Numbered from the stretch's first letter, positions 30,850-40,911 are shown. The stretch: DNA of 49,670 nt from Campylobacterota bacterium (GCA_003252535.1 QKDN01000013.1:1-49670), one strand, 5' to 3'. The notes: generated by a model not told the origin, from the letters alone. A program made the numbers and translations.

Positions 30850-32289
30850 TTATTTGACCTCTATGATCTGCTCTACGGCGACCTCGGACTCGCTTCCGAG
30901 CGTGCCGATATACTCCACCGCTTTGGCTATCCTCTCAAGGGTCTCCCCGAGACCGATGATCGCCATGATCTCGTCGAGCCCCGATCCCGTCATATCGCCC
31001 AGCAGGCTCACGCGAAGGGGCTGCCCGATCTTGCCGAAGCCGATTTCGTTGTCAGCGACGAACTTCTCGAGTACAGCATGGTAGTCGCACGGGAGGTGCA
31101 GCTCTTTCTCCCACCCCTGGAGCATCGCGGCAAACCCTTCGAGCATCTGTACCGCGTCCCCTTTGAACGCTTTCTTCGCCGACTTTTCGTTGAACGCTGC
31201 CGGTCGCTCTATGATCAGGCGCACCTGAGCCGCCAGCTCGGCGATGGTCTTGGCTCTCTGGGTCGTCGCATCGAGGAGAATTTCGAGTTTGTCGTGCCCG
31301 TGGATATCGACGCCGAAATCATGGAGCAGCTCCGCCAGTTTCGCATGGGGAGTGTTCTTGATATAATGGGCATTGAGCCAGAGGAGCTTGTCGAGGTTGT
31401 AGCTCGACGCGCTTTTGTTGAGATTGTTCGGATCGAAGAGCTTGACCATCTCCTCAAGCGAGAATATCTCCTGGTCGCCGTGGCTCCACCCGAGTCTCAC
31501 GAGGAAGTTGAGGAGCGCTTCGGGGAGGAATCCCTGCTTCTTGTAGTCCATCACATCGGTCGCGCCGTCGCGTTTGGAGAGTTTTTTCCCCTCTTCGTTG
31601 TTGATCATCGCGACATGGTAGAAGCGTGGGAGCGTGAAGCCCAGCGCCTCGTAGACGACGATCTGCTTGGGTGTGTTGTAGAGGTGGTCGTCCCCGCGGA
31701 TGACATCGGTGAGCCCCATCAGCGCGTCGTCGATCGCCACGACGAAGTTGTAGGTGGGCGTGCCGTCGCTTCTGGCGATGATGAAGTCGTCGACCTCGGT
31801 CGCGGCGATCGATATCTTCCCCTTGACCCCGTCGTCGAACTCTATCATCCCGCTCTGCGGCGCCTTGATACGGATCACAGGCTCCACTCCCTCGGGCGGT
31901 GTCCCGTCGAAGTCACGGTATCTGCCGTCGTATCTCGGCCGCTCCTTGCGCGCCATCTGCTCCTCGCGCAGCGCGTCGAGCTCCTCTTTGGACATATAGC
32001 ATCTGTAGGCTTTCCCCTCTGCGAGGAGCCTGTCGATATACTCCCCGTAGAGGTCAAATCGCTTCGACTGGTAGACCGCTTCACCGTCGTAGTCGAGCCC
32101 TACCCACTCGAACGCCTCGATGATGGCAGCGAGCGCCTCATCGGAATTGCGGCTGAGATCGGTGTCTTCGATACGGAGGTGGAACATCCCCCCTTTATTC
32201 TTGGCCGCCAGCCACGAGAACAGAGCCGTCCTGAGCCCCCCGATATGGAGATACCCCGTCGGCGATGGTGCGAAACGCGTTACAGTCAT
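30850..32289 (-). CDS. gltX: Glutamate-tRNA ligase
   Basis: This encodes 479 residues from ATG 32289, where [18 protein letters not shown] begins; extra codons upstream are not conserved. The class-I synthetase motifs PTGYLHIGG and GKKLSKRDG are intact. It charges tRNA-Glu. Campylobacterota often carry two GluRS forms, one of which charges tRNA-Gln for later amidation. Which one this is cannot be settled without the second copy. It leads the dcd cluster. Confidence 0.95.
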   Translation of the reverse strand: MTVTRFAPSPTGYLHIGGLRTALFSWLAAKNKGGMFHLRIEDTDLSRNSDEALAAIIEAFEWVGLDYDGEAVYQSKRFDLYGEYIDRLLAEGKAYRCYMSKEELDALREEQMARKERPRYDGRYRDFDGTPPEGVEPVIRIKAPQSGMIEFDDGVKGKISIAATEVDDFIIARSDGTPTYNFVVAIDDALMGLTDVIRGDDHLYNTPKQIVVYEALGFTLPRFYHVAMINNEEGKKLSKRDGATDVMDYKKQGFLPEALLNFLVRLGWSHGDQEIFSLEEMVKLFDPNNLNKSASSYNLDKLLWLNAHYIKNTPHAKLAELLHDFGVDIHGHDKLEILLDATTQRAKTIAELAAQVRLIIERPAAFNEKSAKKAFKGDAVQMLEGFAAMLQGWEKELHLPCDYHAVLEKFVADNEIGFGKIGQPLRVSLLGDMTGSGLDEIMAIIGLGETLERIAKAVEYIGTLGSESEVAVEQIIEVK

Positions 32290-32406
32290 ACTAAAACCTT
32301 GAGTGAAAATTGGGCTTATTATAGCCAAGTAGTCGTTAGAAAGAGGAAAATCGCGGCTGTCCTGCGTTGTCGGGCGACGACATCTGCGAATGGAATGTAT
32401 TGATCT

Positions 32407-32488
32407 GTAGGTTCGATTTCATCGAACGAATATCACAAAGGCAGAAATTTGCGTTATGCGGGTTATTGTTCGATAAAATCGAACCTAC
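32407..32488. repeat. Inverted pair of REP-like palindromes (TTCGAT type)
   Basis: Palindromes lie at 32407-32427 and 32468-32488, the same family and pair layout as at 2295-2370 and 4537-4620. Confidence 0.8.
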
Positions 32489-32513
32489 GACCAATGAAAA
32501 TATTCCTCCATTC

Positions 32514-32619
32514 GTAGGGTGGGCTTGCCAGCCCACCGTTAGCTCCAACTGTAAATAAATTCTGATCTGGATATAACCTATTATGCGTTGTTTACGGTGG
32601 GCTGGCAAGCCCACCCTAC
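32514..32619. repeat. Inverted pair of REP palindromes (GGGCTTGCC type) overlapping rarA
   Basis: Palindromes lie at 32514-32537 and 32596-32619. The second supplies the TAG stop codon of rarA at 32616-32618. With 32407-32488 they account for most of the gene-free stretch 32290-32615. Confidence 0.85.
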
Positions 32620-33800
32620 TTCTCTTTCCCCGTGATCTTCCTGTGCCACTGCTCCAGGGTCGATTCGAATCCTATCCCCTGTGTCTCGTAGAGGGTGAGC
32701 TCTCTCTCAAGGTATTTCTGCTCTACCCATCCGCCGAAGCTGTGGGGGTAGAGGTAGTCCTTTGAATGGGTGCGGATATGGCGTGGGACGGGGGTGATAA
32801 GCCCGTCGTTGATCAGATTCTGCGCCTTGTTGATCGCTTCGTAGGAGCTGTTGGACTTGGGGGATGAGGCGAGGTAGATGACCAGCTGGGAGAGCGTGAT
32901 GCGCGCTTCGGGGTAGCCGATGTGCTTGACGATGCTCAGGGCTGAGGCGGCGAGGTTGAGGGCGTTGGGGTTAGCATTGCCGATATCTTCGCTGGCGAGT
33001 ATGGCAAGGCGGCGGGCGATGAACTCGGCGGGTTCTCCCCCTTCGATGAGTCTGGCGAGGTAGTAGAGCGCCGCGTCCCTGTCGCTGCCGCGGATGCTCT
33101 TGATCATCGCAGAGGTGAGCTCGTAGTGGCTCTCATCCTCGATACTCCCGGCTCGCAGCGCATGGGGGCGGATGGCGCGGAGGGTGTCGACACCCAGCGG
33201 CTGCTCTATGGCGATACCGCTCTCGAGGAGGTTGAGCATCGCGCGCGCATCGCCGCCGCTGGAGCTCACCAGGAATCCCCGAGCCTCGTCGCTCACATCG
33301 AACCCCTCCCGCCCGATGATACTGTCGAGATAGCCGCGCATCACCCCGTCCTCTATCGCATAGAGTTCGAAAGTATGGGAGCGCGAACGCATCGCGGCGG
33401 TGAGGGAGTAGTAGGGATTCTGGGTCGATGCGCCGATGACCAGCGCGCTGTGGTTCTCCATGAACGGCAGCAGCACCTCCTGCTGGGTCTTTGAGAGCCT
33501 GTGTACTTCGTCGATGAAGATCAGGGGCTTCTGGAGGGCGTTGGCGTACTCTTTGAATATCTTGCGGAGATCCTCCACCTTGAGGGTGGTGGCGTTCATC
33601 TCGTAGAAGGGGCGGTCGAGGGTGGTGGCGATGACCCGCGCGAGGGTCGTCTTGCCAGCTCCCGGCGGGCCCCAGAGGAAGAGATGGGGGAGTCTGCCCG
33701 ATACGACGAGCGCGCGCAGCGGCGCTTTGGCTCCCAGCAGGTGGGACTGCCCCACCATCTGGTCGAGCGTTTTGGGGCGGTACTTGAGGGCGAGATTCAT
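32616..33800 (-). CDS. rarA: Replication-associated recombination protein A (AAA+ ATPase)
   Basis: This encodes 394 residues of the RarA/MgsA/WRNIP1 family. The N-terminus LALKYRPKTLDQMVGQSHLLG is typical. Walker A is GPPGAGKTTLARVIA, Walker B IFIDEVHRLSKTQQ, and GASTQNPYYSLTAAMRSRS contains sensor and arginine-finger regions. The C-terminal half with ASEDIGNANPNAL and LSQLVIYLASSPKSNSSYEA is the tetramerisation part. It acts at stalled replication forks. The stop codon comes from a REP element. It is 10 bases downstream of rluB. Confidence 0.94.
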   Translation of the reverse strand: MNLALKYRPKTLDQMVGQSHLLGAKAPLRALVVSGRLPHLFLWGPPGAGKTTLARVIATTLDRPFYEMNATTLKVEDLRKIFKEYANALQKPLIFIDEVHRLSKTQQEVLLPFMENHSALVIGASTQNPYYSLTAAMRSRSHTFELYAIEDGVMRGYLDSIIGREGFDVSDEARGFLVSSSGGDARAMLNLLESGIAIEQPLGVDTLRAIRPHALRAGSIEDESHYELTSAMIKSIRGSDRDAALYYLARLIEGGEPAEFIARRLAILASEDIGNANPNALNLAASALSIVKHIGYPEARITLSQLVIYLASSPKSNSSYEAINKAQNLINDGLITPVPRHIRTHSKDYLYPHSFGGWVEQKYLERELTLYETQGIGFESTLEQWHRKITGKEK

Positions 33801-33810
33801 CGGGGCAGGC

Positions 33811-34767
33811 CTATCTGTCCCTTGCAGGCTTTCTGACCTTGGCTACTTTGCTCTTTGGGGTTTCTTTTGGCTTCGGTTTGCCGGACTTGCCTGGAGCGGG
33901 TTTGCCTTTGGCAGGGGTCTTTTCCTTCGGCTTCTCGTCATTGTGCGCTTCTGCATGGAGCTTTTCCTGGAGTTTCTCCTTCAGCCTTTTCTCTTTGGCT
34001 CTCTGCTCCTCTTTCTCCTTCCCTTTGAGGAAGTCGTAGAGGTCGCTGTACTCCCTGCGGGTGAAGAAACGGGTCTTGTTGGTCGGGAGATTGTTGAGGG
34101 TGATATCGCCGAAGGAGACCCGTTTGAGATCCATCACTGTCGCCCCGAAGTGGGCGAAGAAACGGCGCAGCTCCCTGTTCTTCCCTTCGCTGATGGTGAC
34201 GCGGAGCTTGGTAAAGCTCTTCCCCTCATGGCGCAGCTCGAAGCCCGTGAACGGAGCGAACTCCATCGAGGTAATGGCGCTCTTCTCATGCGCGCCGGCT
34301 CTGGCGTCCTCGAGCTTGAGCCCCTTCTCCATCGCCTCTACCATCTCTTTGGTGACGGGTTTGTCGATCTTGATATTGTAGGTTCGCGGGAGCGAGCTGG
34401 TCATCAGCTTCTCGGCGACGCTCGGCGAGTCGGTGAGGAGCAGTACCCCTTCCGATGCGTAGTCGAGCCTCCCTACGGGGATAAAATGGCGAAATTTGCC
34501 CGGAAGCTTGTGGTAGATGGTTGCTCTCCCCTTGTCGTCCTTTCGGGTCACCAGCACCCCTTTGGGCTTGTTGTAGACGATGACGGTGAGCTCGACGCGC
34601 TTCTTGATCGGTCTCCCCTTGATAGCGACATGGTCGTCGTCGTTCACTTCGTAGTCGAAATCCTTGACCGTTTTCTTGTTGACGGTCACTTCGCCCTCTT
34701 CGATGAACTTGTCGGCGTCTCTGCGCGAATATTTGCTGTTGTGGGATATAAATTTATTGAGTCTCAT
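33811..34767 (-). CDS. rluB: 23S rRNA pseudouridine synthase, RluB-like
   Basis: This encodes 318 residues. An S4 RNA-binding domain (MRLNKFISHNSKYSRRDADKFI, about 1-60) is followed by the RsuA-type catalytic domain with GRLDYASEGVLLLT, whose Asp is catalytic, and EGKNRELRRFFAHFG. After about residue 240 comes a long lysine- and proline-rich tail (KPKEKTPAKGK and similar), probably disordered and RNA-binding. The catalytic family is sure, while the choice of RluB over RluE/F rests on gene order next to rnj and rsmA. Confidence 0.9.
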   Translation of the reverse strand: MRLNKFISHNSKYSRRDADKFIEEGEVTVNKKTVKDFDYEVNDDDHVAIKGRPIKKRVELTVIVYNKPKGVLVTRKDDKGRATIYHKLPGKFRHFIPVGRLDYASEGVLLLTDSPSVAEKLMTSSLPRTYNIKIDKPVTKEMVEAMEKGLKLEDARAGAHEKSAITSMEFAPFTGFELRHEGKSFTKLRVTISEGKNRELRRFFAHFGATVMDLKRVSFGDITLNNLPTNKTRFFTRREYSDLYDFLKGKEKEEQRAKEKRLKEKLQEKLHAEAHNDEKPKEKTPAKGKPAPGKSGKPKPKETPKSKVAKVRKPARDR

Positions 34768-34811
34768 GTTTTACTCCGGTGAGTATGGGGCTCCCGGGTG
34801 GGAGCGTTGGA

Positions 34812-37046
34812 TTATGCGTAGAAGATCGTAGGGATGATGATCGGGTAGAGCTTCTTGGTACGGACGATATGCTTGCGCACCATGAGCCTGATCTCGTTCT
34901 CCACGACCTTGGGCGAAACGACCTGGTCGGGTTTGGCATTGAGGATGAACGCCTCGATCATCGCGATGATCTCTTCGGCGAACTTTTTGCCCTGTTTTTC
35001 CGGCACGATACCGTGTGACATCACCACAGGCTTGCCGAGCATCTTGTGGGTCTGGTTGGATATCTGGAGCATCACATTGACGATACCGTCCGTTGCCAGT
35101 TTCTGTCTGTCGACGATGACCTCGTCGTGGATCTCTTTGTTGTTCTGGTTGTCGATGAAGGTCTTTCCTGTCTTGACGCTTCTGACCTTCTTCATATACT
35201 TCGGCGCGATCTCGATCTGGTCGCCGTCGCTCATGAGGAGGATATTCCTCTCGTTCACGCCGCACTTGACAGCGGTCTGGGCGTGCTTGGCGATGTGGTT
35301 GTACTCGCCGTGGACAGGGAGGAAGAACTTCGGCTGCACGAGCCTGAGCATGAGCTTCTGCTCCTCCTGCGCCGCGTGTCCCGAGACATGGATATCGGCG
35401 AAGTCCTGGTAGCGCACGGTCGCACCGCACTTGACGATGTGGTTCATCATGCGCGATACCGACCCTTCGTTGCCCGGGATCGCCTTGGCGGAGATGATGA
35501 TGGTATCGGTCGGCTTGAGCTTGATATGTCTGTGCTCGTTGGTCGCCATCCTGAAGAGCGCCGCCATATCCTCGCCCTGCGAACCTGTCGTGACGATGAG
35601 CACCTCGTGATCGGGGTACTTGCCGAGCTCATGCGGCTCGATGAAGTGTTTGTCGTCGATATCGACATACCCGAGCGTCCTGGTCACCTCGACATTGCGC
35701 TCCATCGAGCGGCCGATGACGCATATCTTGCGCCCGTGCTTCACCCCTCTCTCCATCGCCTGGTAGATACGGTGGACATTCGAGGAGAAGGTCGACATGA
35801 TCATACGACCCTTTGAGAGCATATAGAGCGTATCGAAGGTATCGCCGACGACCGCTTCGCTCTTGGTGAAGCCGCTGTTGTAGGAGTTGGTACTGTCGCT
35901 GAAGAGACAGAGCACCCCTTTGGCGCCGTAGTATGCCAGACGGTGGAGGTCGGCGGTGTAGCCGTCGATCGGGGTATGGTCGATCTTGAAATCCCCCGTG
36001 TGGATCAGCGTACCCGCCGGGGTCTCGATGGCAAGCGAGCACGAGTCGATGATCGAGTGGGTCATGTGCATCCATTCGATCTTGAACTCGCCTATCCCGT
36101 ACTGCTCTCTCTTGGTGACGAACCTGAAGTAGCTCGCATCCTTTGAGAGGCCGTGCTCGGCGAACTTGTTCTCGATCATAGCGAGGGCAAGCGGCGTACC
36201 GTAGACAGGGAACTTGAGCTCCTTGAAGAGGTACGGCATCGCGCCGATGTGGTCTTCGTGGGCGTGGGTGATGACGACCGCTTCGATCTTGTCCTTGATC
36301 GTATGGAGGTAGCTGAAATCGGGTACGAGGATATCGACGCCGTGCATACTCTCATCGGGGAAGCTCATCCCCACATCGATGATGATCGCGCTGTTCTCTG
36401 TCTCGAGGACGGCGATATTGCCGCCGATCTCGCCTAGACCGCCGAGCGGGGTGAATCTCACGCGCTCTTTGCCAGTGATATCGATCTGTCTCCACGGGTT
36501 GAGTCTCGCCTCCTGTACCTCTTTGTTCTTGGCGATAGAGGCTTTCATGTCGAGGCTGACATTGGTCGTCTGGCCGCTGCTCTTCTTGCGGTTCGAACCG
36601 CCGCTCTTGGGAGCGTTCTGTCTCGGTCTGTTGTCACCCTGTTTTTTGTTCTGGTTCTGACCTGCGTTCTGACCCTGGCGCTGCTCTTTGTTCTGCCCTT
36701 CGCTACCTTCGGACTTGTTGTTATTGTTGTTGGGTCTTCTGTTGGGTCTTCTGTTTGGTTTGCGGTTCCCTTCCGGTCTCCCCTCGCCGCTGTTTCTCGG
36801 TTCGTTCGTTCTTGGCTCGCCGCTTCTTTGTTCGTTGTTTCTCGGCTCGTTGCTTCTCTGTTCGCTATTTCTTTGTTCGTTGTTTCTCGGAGCATTGTTC
36901 CTGTTCTCGCCCCCTTCGGGTCTGGGGCGGTTGTTGCCTACTCTGTGCGGGTTGGGTCTGCGCTCTCTGTTGGGTCTATTGGGCTGGGAGCCCTGATCTT
37001 TATTTGGCTGTGAAGGCTGGCTGCTGCTTGGTTTGTTCTCTTCCAT
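34812..37046 (-). CDS. rnj: Ribonuclease J with long Asn/Arg-rich N-terminal tail
   Basis: This encodes 744 residues. The metallo-beta-lactamase/beta-CASP core begins near residue 195 and has the zinc motif HAHEDHIGA (His261, His263, Asp265, His266), the later HTGDFKIDHTP, and VSGHAAQEEQ. It is a 5'-exo and endonuclease central to mRNA decay in Campylobacterota. Residues 1-160 are low-complexity, with repeated RNNEQR, SNEPRN and NRRPNRRPN words. An N-terminal extension is known for Helicobacter RNase J, so the tail is not an error. The start overlaps rsmA by 47 bases. Confidence 0.94.
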   Translation of the reverse strand: MEENKPSSSQPSQPNKDQGSQPNRPNRERRPNPHRVGNNRPRPEGGENRNNAPRNNEQRNSEQRSNEPRNNEQRSGEPRTNEPRNSGEGRPEGNRKPNRRPNRRPNNNNNKSEGSEGQNKEQRQGQNAGQNQNKKQGDNRPRQNAPKSGGSNRKKSSGQTTNVSLDMKASIAKNKEVQEARLNPWRQIDITGKERVRFTPLGGLGEIGGNIAVLETENSAIIIDVGMSFPDESMHGVDILVPDFSYLHTIKDKIEAVVITHAHEDHIGAMPYLFKELKFPVYGTPLALAMIENKFAEHGLSKDASYFRFVTKREQYGIGEFKIEWMHMTHSIIDSCSLAIETPAGTLIHTGDFKIDHTPIDGYTADLHRLAYYGAKGVLCLFSDSTNSYNSGFTKSEAVVGDTFDTLYMLSKGRMIMSTFSSNVHRIYQAMERGVKHGRKICVIGRSMERNVEVTRTLGYVDIDDKHFIEPHELGKYPDHEVLIVTTGSQGEDMAALFRMATNEHRHIKLKPTDTIIISAKAIPGNEGSVSRMMNHIVKCGATVRYQDFADIHVSGHAAQEEQKLMLRLVQPKFFLPVHGEYNHIAKHAQTAVKCGVNERNILLMSDGDQIEIAPKYMKKVRSVKTGKTFIDNQNNKEIHDEVIVDRQKLATDGIVNVMLQISNQTHKMLGKPVVMSHGIVPEKQGKKFAEEIIAMIEAFILNAKPDQVVSPKVVENEIRLMVRKHIVRTKKLYPIIIPTIFYA

Positions 37047-37857
37047 CTATTAAATCCTTTTTCAATTCATTGTATAAGTGATGATAAATAGATGTCGCGG
37101 CTTCGTGAGGTCTGATATTGGGGTCGAGCCCCTCTATCGTAAAGAGATTGTTTATGGTGTCTTTGGAGTAGCTCGAAGCGAGGTTCTTGGAGAGCTTTTT
37201 GCGCGGCTGTGAGAAAGCTGCTTTCAAAAATCCTTCAAAACCCTTGTCATCGAGTGTTCTCTCTTTTATTATCCGCAGCACCGAGGATGTCACCTTCGGA
37301 GGCGGTACGAACGCCTCTGGCGGAACATCAAAACAGATAGAGCCTCTCCCGGCTGTCTGAGCGAGGACACCAAGAGCCGAAAACTCTTTTTGCCCGGGCT
37401 CAGCCGAGAACTTGACCGCTACCTCTTTTTGGACCATGACCAGAACCGACCGGCAGTTCGGATCATTCAATGCTTTTAGAATAATATTGGTGGCTATATA
37501 ATAGGGAAGGTTCGCCACAAGATGATAGGGTTCATCTACGAGGCTCCTCTCCCCCCAACGCTCAAGCACATCGCCACAATTGAGCCTGAAACTCCCCTTC
37601 TGGAGGTATTCGTCAAACTCACTTTGAAGATGCTCGCATAATCTCTTATCAACCTCAAATGCCGTAACATTTTTTACTCTTACGAGTTCTTTGGTTAAAT
37701 CACCTAAGCCAGGCCCGATCTCTACGACCATCAGATCGTCATTGGGCATCGATTGGATGATTTGTTGCAGTACCCTGCCGTCCTTGAGAAAGTTCTGTCC
37801 GAACTTCTTGTCCGCTATCGCAGCTGCATCCTGGTTTTTTAAATTATTTTTTATCAT
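37000..37857 (-). CDS. rsmA: 16S rRNA dimethyladenosine methyltransferase
   Basis: This encodes 285 residues of KsgA type. It dimethylates A1518 and A1519 of 16S rRNA using SAM. Motifs are KKFGQNFLKD, VVEIGPGLGDLT (SAM-binding), FEVDKRLCEHL, the catalytic NLPYYIAT, and FVPPPKVTSSVL. The C-terminus overlaps the start of rnj. The adjacency of rsmA and rnj is shared with Helicobacter pylori (HP1431-HP1430) and supports the phylum call. Confidence 0.95.
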   Translation of the reverse strand: MIKNNLKNQDAAAIADKKFGQNFLKDGRVLQQIIQSMPNDDLMVVEIGPGLGDLTKELVRVKNVTAFEVDKRLCEHLQSEFDEYLQKGSFRLNCGDVLERWGERSLVDEPYHLVANLPYYIATNIILKALNDPNCRSVLVMVQKEVAVKFSAEPGQKEFSALGVLAQTAGRGSICFDVPPEAFVPPPKVTSSVLRIIKERTLDDKGFEGFLKAAFSQPRKKLSKNLASSYSKDTINNLFTIEGLDPNIRPHEAATSIYHHLYNELKKDLIDGREQTKQQPAFTAK

Positions 37858-37922
37858 ACTCTAATATGCCTTAAATCATGCAAAATCATTCGTCACATAA
37901 TACTTTCTGGAAATTCTCAGCT

Positions 37923-38005
37923 CCAAAAGAGAGTGCGAAAAGCCATGCGCTCAACCCACGAAGTGGGCGCTTGCGTTCGCATGGCGCATGAGCGCTCTCT
38001 TTTGG
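37923..38005. repeat. Long nested palindrome, copy 2
   Basis: Same three-level palindrome as 29848-29928: CCAAAAGAGAG/CTCTCTTTTGG outside, GCCATGCG/CGCATGGC inside and CCCAC/GTGGG at the tip. Differences between the copies are few and some are compensatory. It fills the gap between rsmA and hisF. Confidence 0.85.
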
Positions 38006-38093
38006 AGGTATGCAGTGTACCTAAAATATTATCTCTTTACAGATTATTTTTGTATAATCTTAACATACAATTAAAAAGAAACGGATAAGAACC

Positions 38094-38858
38094 ATGGACT
38101 ATTTTGCCAAACGAATCATCCCATGTCTGGATGTCAATAACGGACGCGTCGTCAAAGGTGTCAACTTTGTCGGTCTTCGCGACGCGGGTGATCCCGTCGA
38201 GGTCGCCAAGCGGTACAATGTAGAGGGAGCCGACGAGATCACATTCCTCGATATCGGTGCGAGCCACGAGGGGCGCGACACCATCGTCGATGTTGTCAAG
38301 CAGGTTGCCAAGGAGGTGTTCATCCCGCTGACGGTCGGCGGGGGTATCCGCAAGCTAGAAGATATCTACGCCCTCCTCAATGTCGGCTGCGACAAGGTGA
38401 GCATCAACTCCGCAGCGATCAAACGCCCCGAGTTCATCGATGAGGGTGCGAAGCGTTTCGGCTCGCAGTGTATCGTTGTCGCCATTGATGCCAAGCGTGT
38501 CGCTCCGGGAGAGTGGCATATCTTCACCCACGGTGGGAGGAACGATACCGGTATCGACGCTGTCAAGTGGGCGAAGGAGGCATACGAGAGAGGTGCGGGC
38601 GAACTCCTCATCACCTCGATGGATGCCGACGGCACCAAGGCAGGTTTTGACAACGAGCTCAACGCCGCTATCAACAAAGTGGTCAATATCCCCATCATCG
38701 CCAGCGGCGGTGCAGGGACGATGGAGCACATCCGCGATGCCTTCACGGTAGGACAAGCGGATGCTGCCCTCGCCGCCTCGATCTTCCACTTCCGTGAGAT
38801 CGACATCATGGATCTCAAGCACTACCTTGCAGATCAGAACATTCCCGTAAGGCGTTGA
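38094..38858 (+). CDS. hisF: Imidazole glycerol phosphate synthase, cyclase subunit
   Basis: This encodes 254 residues forming a (beta-alpha)8 barrel. It joins ammonia from HisH with PRFAR to give IGP and AICAR in histidine synthesis. The catalytic Asp in [18 protein letters not shown] and the second one in [14 protein letters not shown] are present, as are phosphate sites VGGGIRK and [10 protein letters not shown]. Length is standard. A TATAAT at 38053 may be its -10 box. Its stop is two bases before the next gene's start codon. Confidence 0.96.
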   Translation: MDYFAKRIIPCLDVNNGRVVKGVNFVGLRDAGDPVEVAKRYNVEGADEITFLDIGASHEGRDTIVDVVKQVAKEVFIPLTVGGGIRKLEDIYALLNVGCDKVSINSAAIKRPEFIDEGAKRFGSQCIVVAIDAKRVAPGEWHIFTHGGRNDTGIDAVKWAKEAYERGAGELLITSMDADGTKAGFDNELNAAINKVVNIPIIASGGAGTMEHIRDAFTVGQADAALAASIFHFREIDIMDLKHYLADQNIPVRR

Positions 38859-38860
38859 CA

Positions 38861-39400
38861 ATGATTATCTGCGCGGGTGACATCGAACAGTTTGACTTCG
38901 CGACACCCATCGGTATCGGTCTTGTCAACAGCGCGATCAACTTGACAAAGCTCTGCCTCCTTAATCCCCCCGAGTTCCTCCTCTTCGTAGGGACAGCCGG
39001 GAGCTACGGCGGGCACGAGATATTTGACATCATTGAGTCAAAGAGCGCTGCCAACATCGAGACAGGGTTCTTTACAAACGGTGCTTACACCCCTATTGAC
39101 AATGTCATATCTAGTTCTGACAATGTTTCACGTGAAACTATTGTCAATTCAAGCAACTACATTACAACCGACCCTGCCCTCTCCCGGCACTACCTCGCCC
39201 ACAACATCTCACTGGAGAATATGGAGTTCTTCTCTATCCTCAGGGTCGCACAGGAGTTCGGGATACCCGCCGGGGGACTCTTCATCGTCACCAACTACTG
39301 TGACCGTGACGCCCATAAAACATTCCTCACCAACCATGCGGAAGCGAAGAGAAGGATGCATGAATATGTGGTCAACAGATTTCCGAATGTGAGGATTTGA
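38861..39400 (+). CDS. Purine-nucleoside-phosphorylase-like protein
   Basis: This encodes 179 residues from ATG 38861, two bases after hisF; a TTG two codons earlier is also open. It has the phosphorylase/nucleosidase fold: LLFVGTAGSYGG near residue 45 is the phosphate-binding loop, ISLENMEFFSILRVAQEFGIPA contains the nucleoside-binding ENME-type motif, and IVTNYCDRDAHK is a late conserved region. It is shorter than MTA/SAH nucleosidases (about 230), with a reduced N-terminal part. The substrate is uncertain. Confidence 0.75.
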   Translation: MIICAGDIEQFDFATPIGIGLVNSAINLTKLCLLNPPEFLLFVGTAGSYGGHEIFDIIESKSAANIETGFFTNGAYTPIDNVISSSDNVSRETIVNSSNYITTDPALSRHYLAHNISLENMEFFSILRVAQEFGIPAGGLFIVTNYCDRDAHKTFLTNHAEAKRRMHEYVVNRFPNVRI

Positions 39401-39410
39401 ATTCCATACC

Positions 39411-39486
39411 TGTCATTCCCGACCCGATCGGGAATCTCTGTAAAGAACAACAACAAGTGATCTACGGGTCAAGCCCGAGGATGACA
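39411..39486. repeat. Dispersed intergenic repeat (ATTCCC/GGGAAT and CCCGAGGATGACA type)
   Basis: ATTCCC (39415) pairs with GGGAAT (39430). The element then runs to GGGTCAAGCCCGAGGATGAC. A relative is at 41952-42011. Such words are widespread in bacterial intergenic DNA and resemble the Neisseria dRS3 pattern. Confidence 0.6.
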
Positions 39487-39591
39487 AAATCATTTCCATG
39501 AAGATAACACCCTACCCTCATCTCACCCATCCAATAGCAAATATCCGATATAATCCACTACTTACCACAAGAGAAAAGACAAAGATACACA

Positions 39592-40659
39592 ATGAAAAAG
39601 ATACTACAAGACTATAGCAAAGAGGAGCTTGCCGAGTTCATCAAACCCTCTTTCCGTATCAAGCAGATATGGAACTGGTGCTACCACAAGTATGTCACCT
39701 CTTTCGAGGAGATGAAGAATCTCCCCACTGCCATGAGGGCGGAACTTGACAGCCAATTCACCCTCACCCCTCTCAAAATACTCACCATCCAGAACAGTAC
39801 GGACGGGAGCAGGAAGTACCTCTTCGAGCTCCATGACGGCCATACGGTAGAGGCGGTACTGCTGCTGATGAAAGAGAAAGAGTACCACGAGGACGGTACA
39901 CTCAAACACCATGAACGCTACACCGTCTGCATCTCATCACAGGTGGGGTGCAAGGTAGGGTGTGCATTCTGTCTCACAGCCAAGGGTGGATTCGTCCGTG
40001 ACCTCAGCCCGGGAGAGATCGTCACCCAGCTGCTGATGATCAAAGCCGACAACGATATCGAGGCCAACCGCCGTCTCAATATCGTCTACATGGGGATGGG
40101 GGAACCCCTCGACAACCTGGAGAATGTCGCCAGGGCTATCAGGATATTCGCCGATCCCGACGGCCTCGCCATCGGCGCTCACCGCCAGACAATCTCGACC
40201 AGCGGCCTGAGTACAAAGATAGAGAAGCTTGGCAAGATGGACCTGGGGATCAACCTCGCCATCTCGCTCCACGCTGTCGACGACAAGCTCCGTCAGGAGC
40301 TCATGCCTATCAACAAGGCGTACAATATCAAGTCGATCATCGACGCGGTCAGGAACTTCCCCATCAATGCACGCAAACGGGTGATGTTCGAGTACCTGGT
40401 GATCAAAGACCTCAACGACGGACTCGATGCCGCCAAGAAGCTCCTGAGCCTCCTCAACGGCATCAAGGCGAAGGTCAATCTCATCTACTTCAACCCCTAC
40501 CCCGGCAGCCCGTTTCAACGCCCAGACCCCAAAGATATGGTAGCATTCCAGGAGTTCCTGACCAGCAGAGGACAGCTCTGTACCATCCGTGAGTCCAAAG
40601 GACTCGATATCTCCGCAGCATGCGGACAGCTAAGAGAACAAGAAAAGAAGGAGAATTAA
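39592..40659 (+). CDS. rlmN: 23S rRNA (adenine(2503)-C(2))-methyltransferase
   Basis: This encodes 355 residues of radical-SAM type. The iron-sulfur motif is [10 protein letters not shown], the start region [18 protein letters not shown] is typical, and the methyl-carrying cysteine is likely the one in ISAACGQL near the C-terminus. It methylates A2503 of 23S rRNA and also acts on some tRNAs. TATAAT at 39549 may be its -10. It is followed without gap by a tiny membrane protein gene. Confidence 0.95.
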   Translation: MKKILQDYSKEELAEFIKPSFRIKQIWNWCYHKYVTSFEEMKNLPTAMRAELDSQFTLTPLKILTIQNSTDGSRKYLFELHDGHTVEAVLLLMKEKEYHEDGTLKHHERYTVCISSQVGCKVGCAFCLTAKGGFVRDLSPGEIVTQLLMIKADNDIEANRRLNIVYMGMGEPLDNLENVARAIRIFADPDGLAIGAHRQTISTSGLSTKIEKLGKMDLGINLAISLHAVDDKLRQELMPINKAYNIKSIIDAVRNFPINARKRVMFEYLVIKDLNDGLDAAKKLLSLLNGIKAKVNLIYFNPYPGSPFQRPDPKDMVAFQEFLTSRGQLCTIRESKGLDISAACGQLREQEKKEN

Positions 40660-40767
40660 ATGGAAATGTCTGTTATAGATTTGGCACTGCTTGTATTTAT
40701 CATCGTAGTAGTAGTGGTCGGCGGCGGCTGGTTTATCAAAGAAGCCCGGAGCGATGAGGAGAAGTGA
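40660..40767 (+). CDS. 35-residue single-span membrane protein
   Basis: A small frame begins at the base after the rlmN stop (TAAATG), with AAGGAG inside the rlmN end as ribosome site. The product begins MEMSVIDLALLVF, continues with isoleucines, five valines and GGGW, and ends KEARSDEEK. That gives one membrane helix and a charged cytoplasmic tail. The spacing and ribosome site make it a credible gene. Its function is unknown. Confidence 0.6.
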   Translation: MEMSVIDLALLVFIIVVVVVGGGWFIKEARSDEEK

Positions 40768-40800
40768 TTGTTTCCATCATTTCAATCCTCTAATTAACGC

Positions 40801-40879
40801 GTAGGGTGTTGTCCCCCGACAACACCACAACATTGCACATTACAGAAAATATCGGTGTTGTGAGGGCACAACACCCTAC
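40801..40879. repeat. Inverted pair of REP-like palindromes (GTTGTC type)
   Basis: GTAGGGTGTTGTC with GACAACACC (40801-40826) and its inverted partner ending AACACCCTAC (40854-40879). The single copy at 23941-23967 is related. Confidence 0.8.
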
Positions 40880-40911
40880 TCTCAACAAATATATACCGTA
40901 TGTAAAATAGC

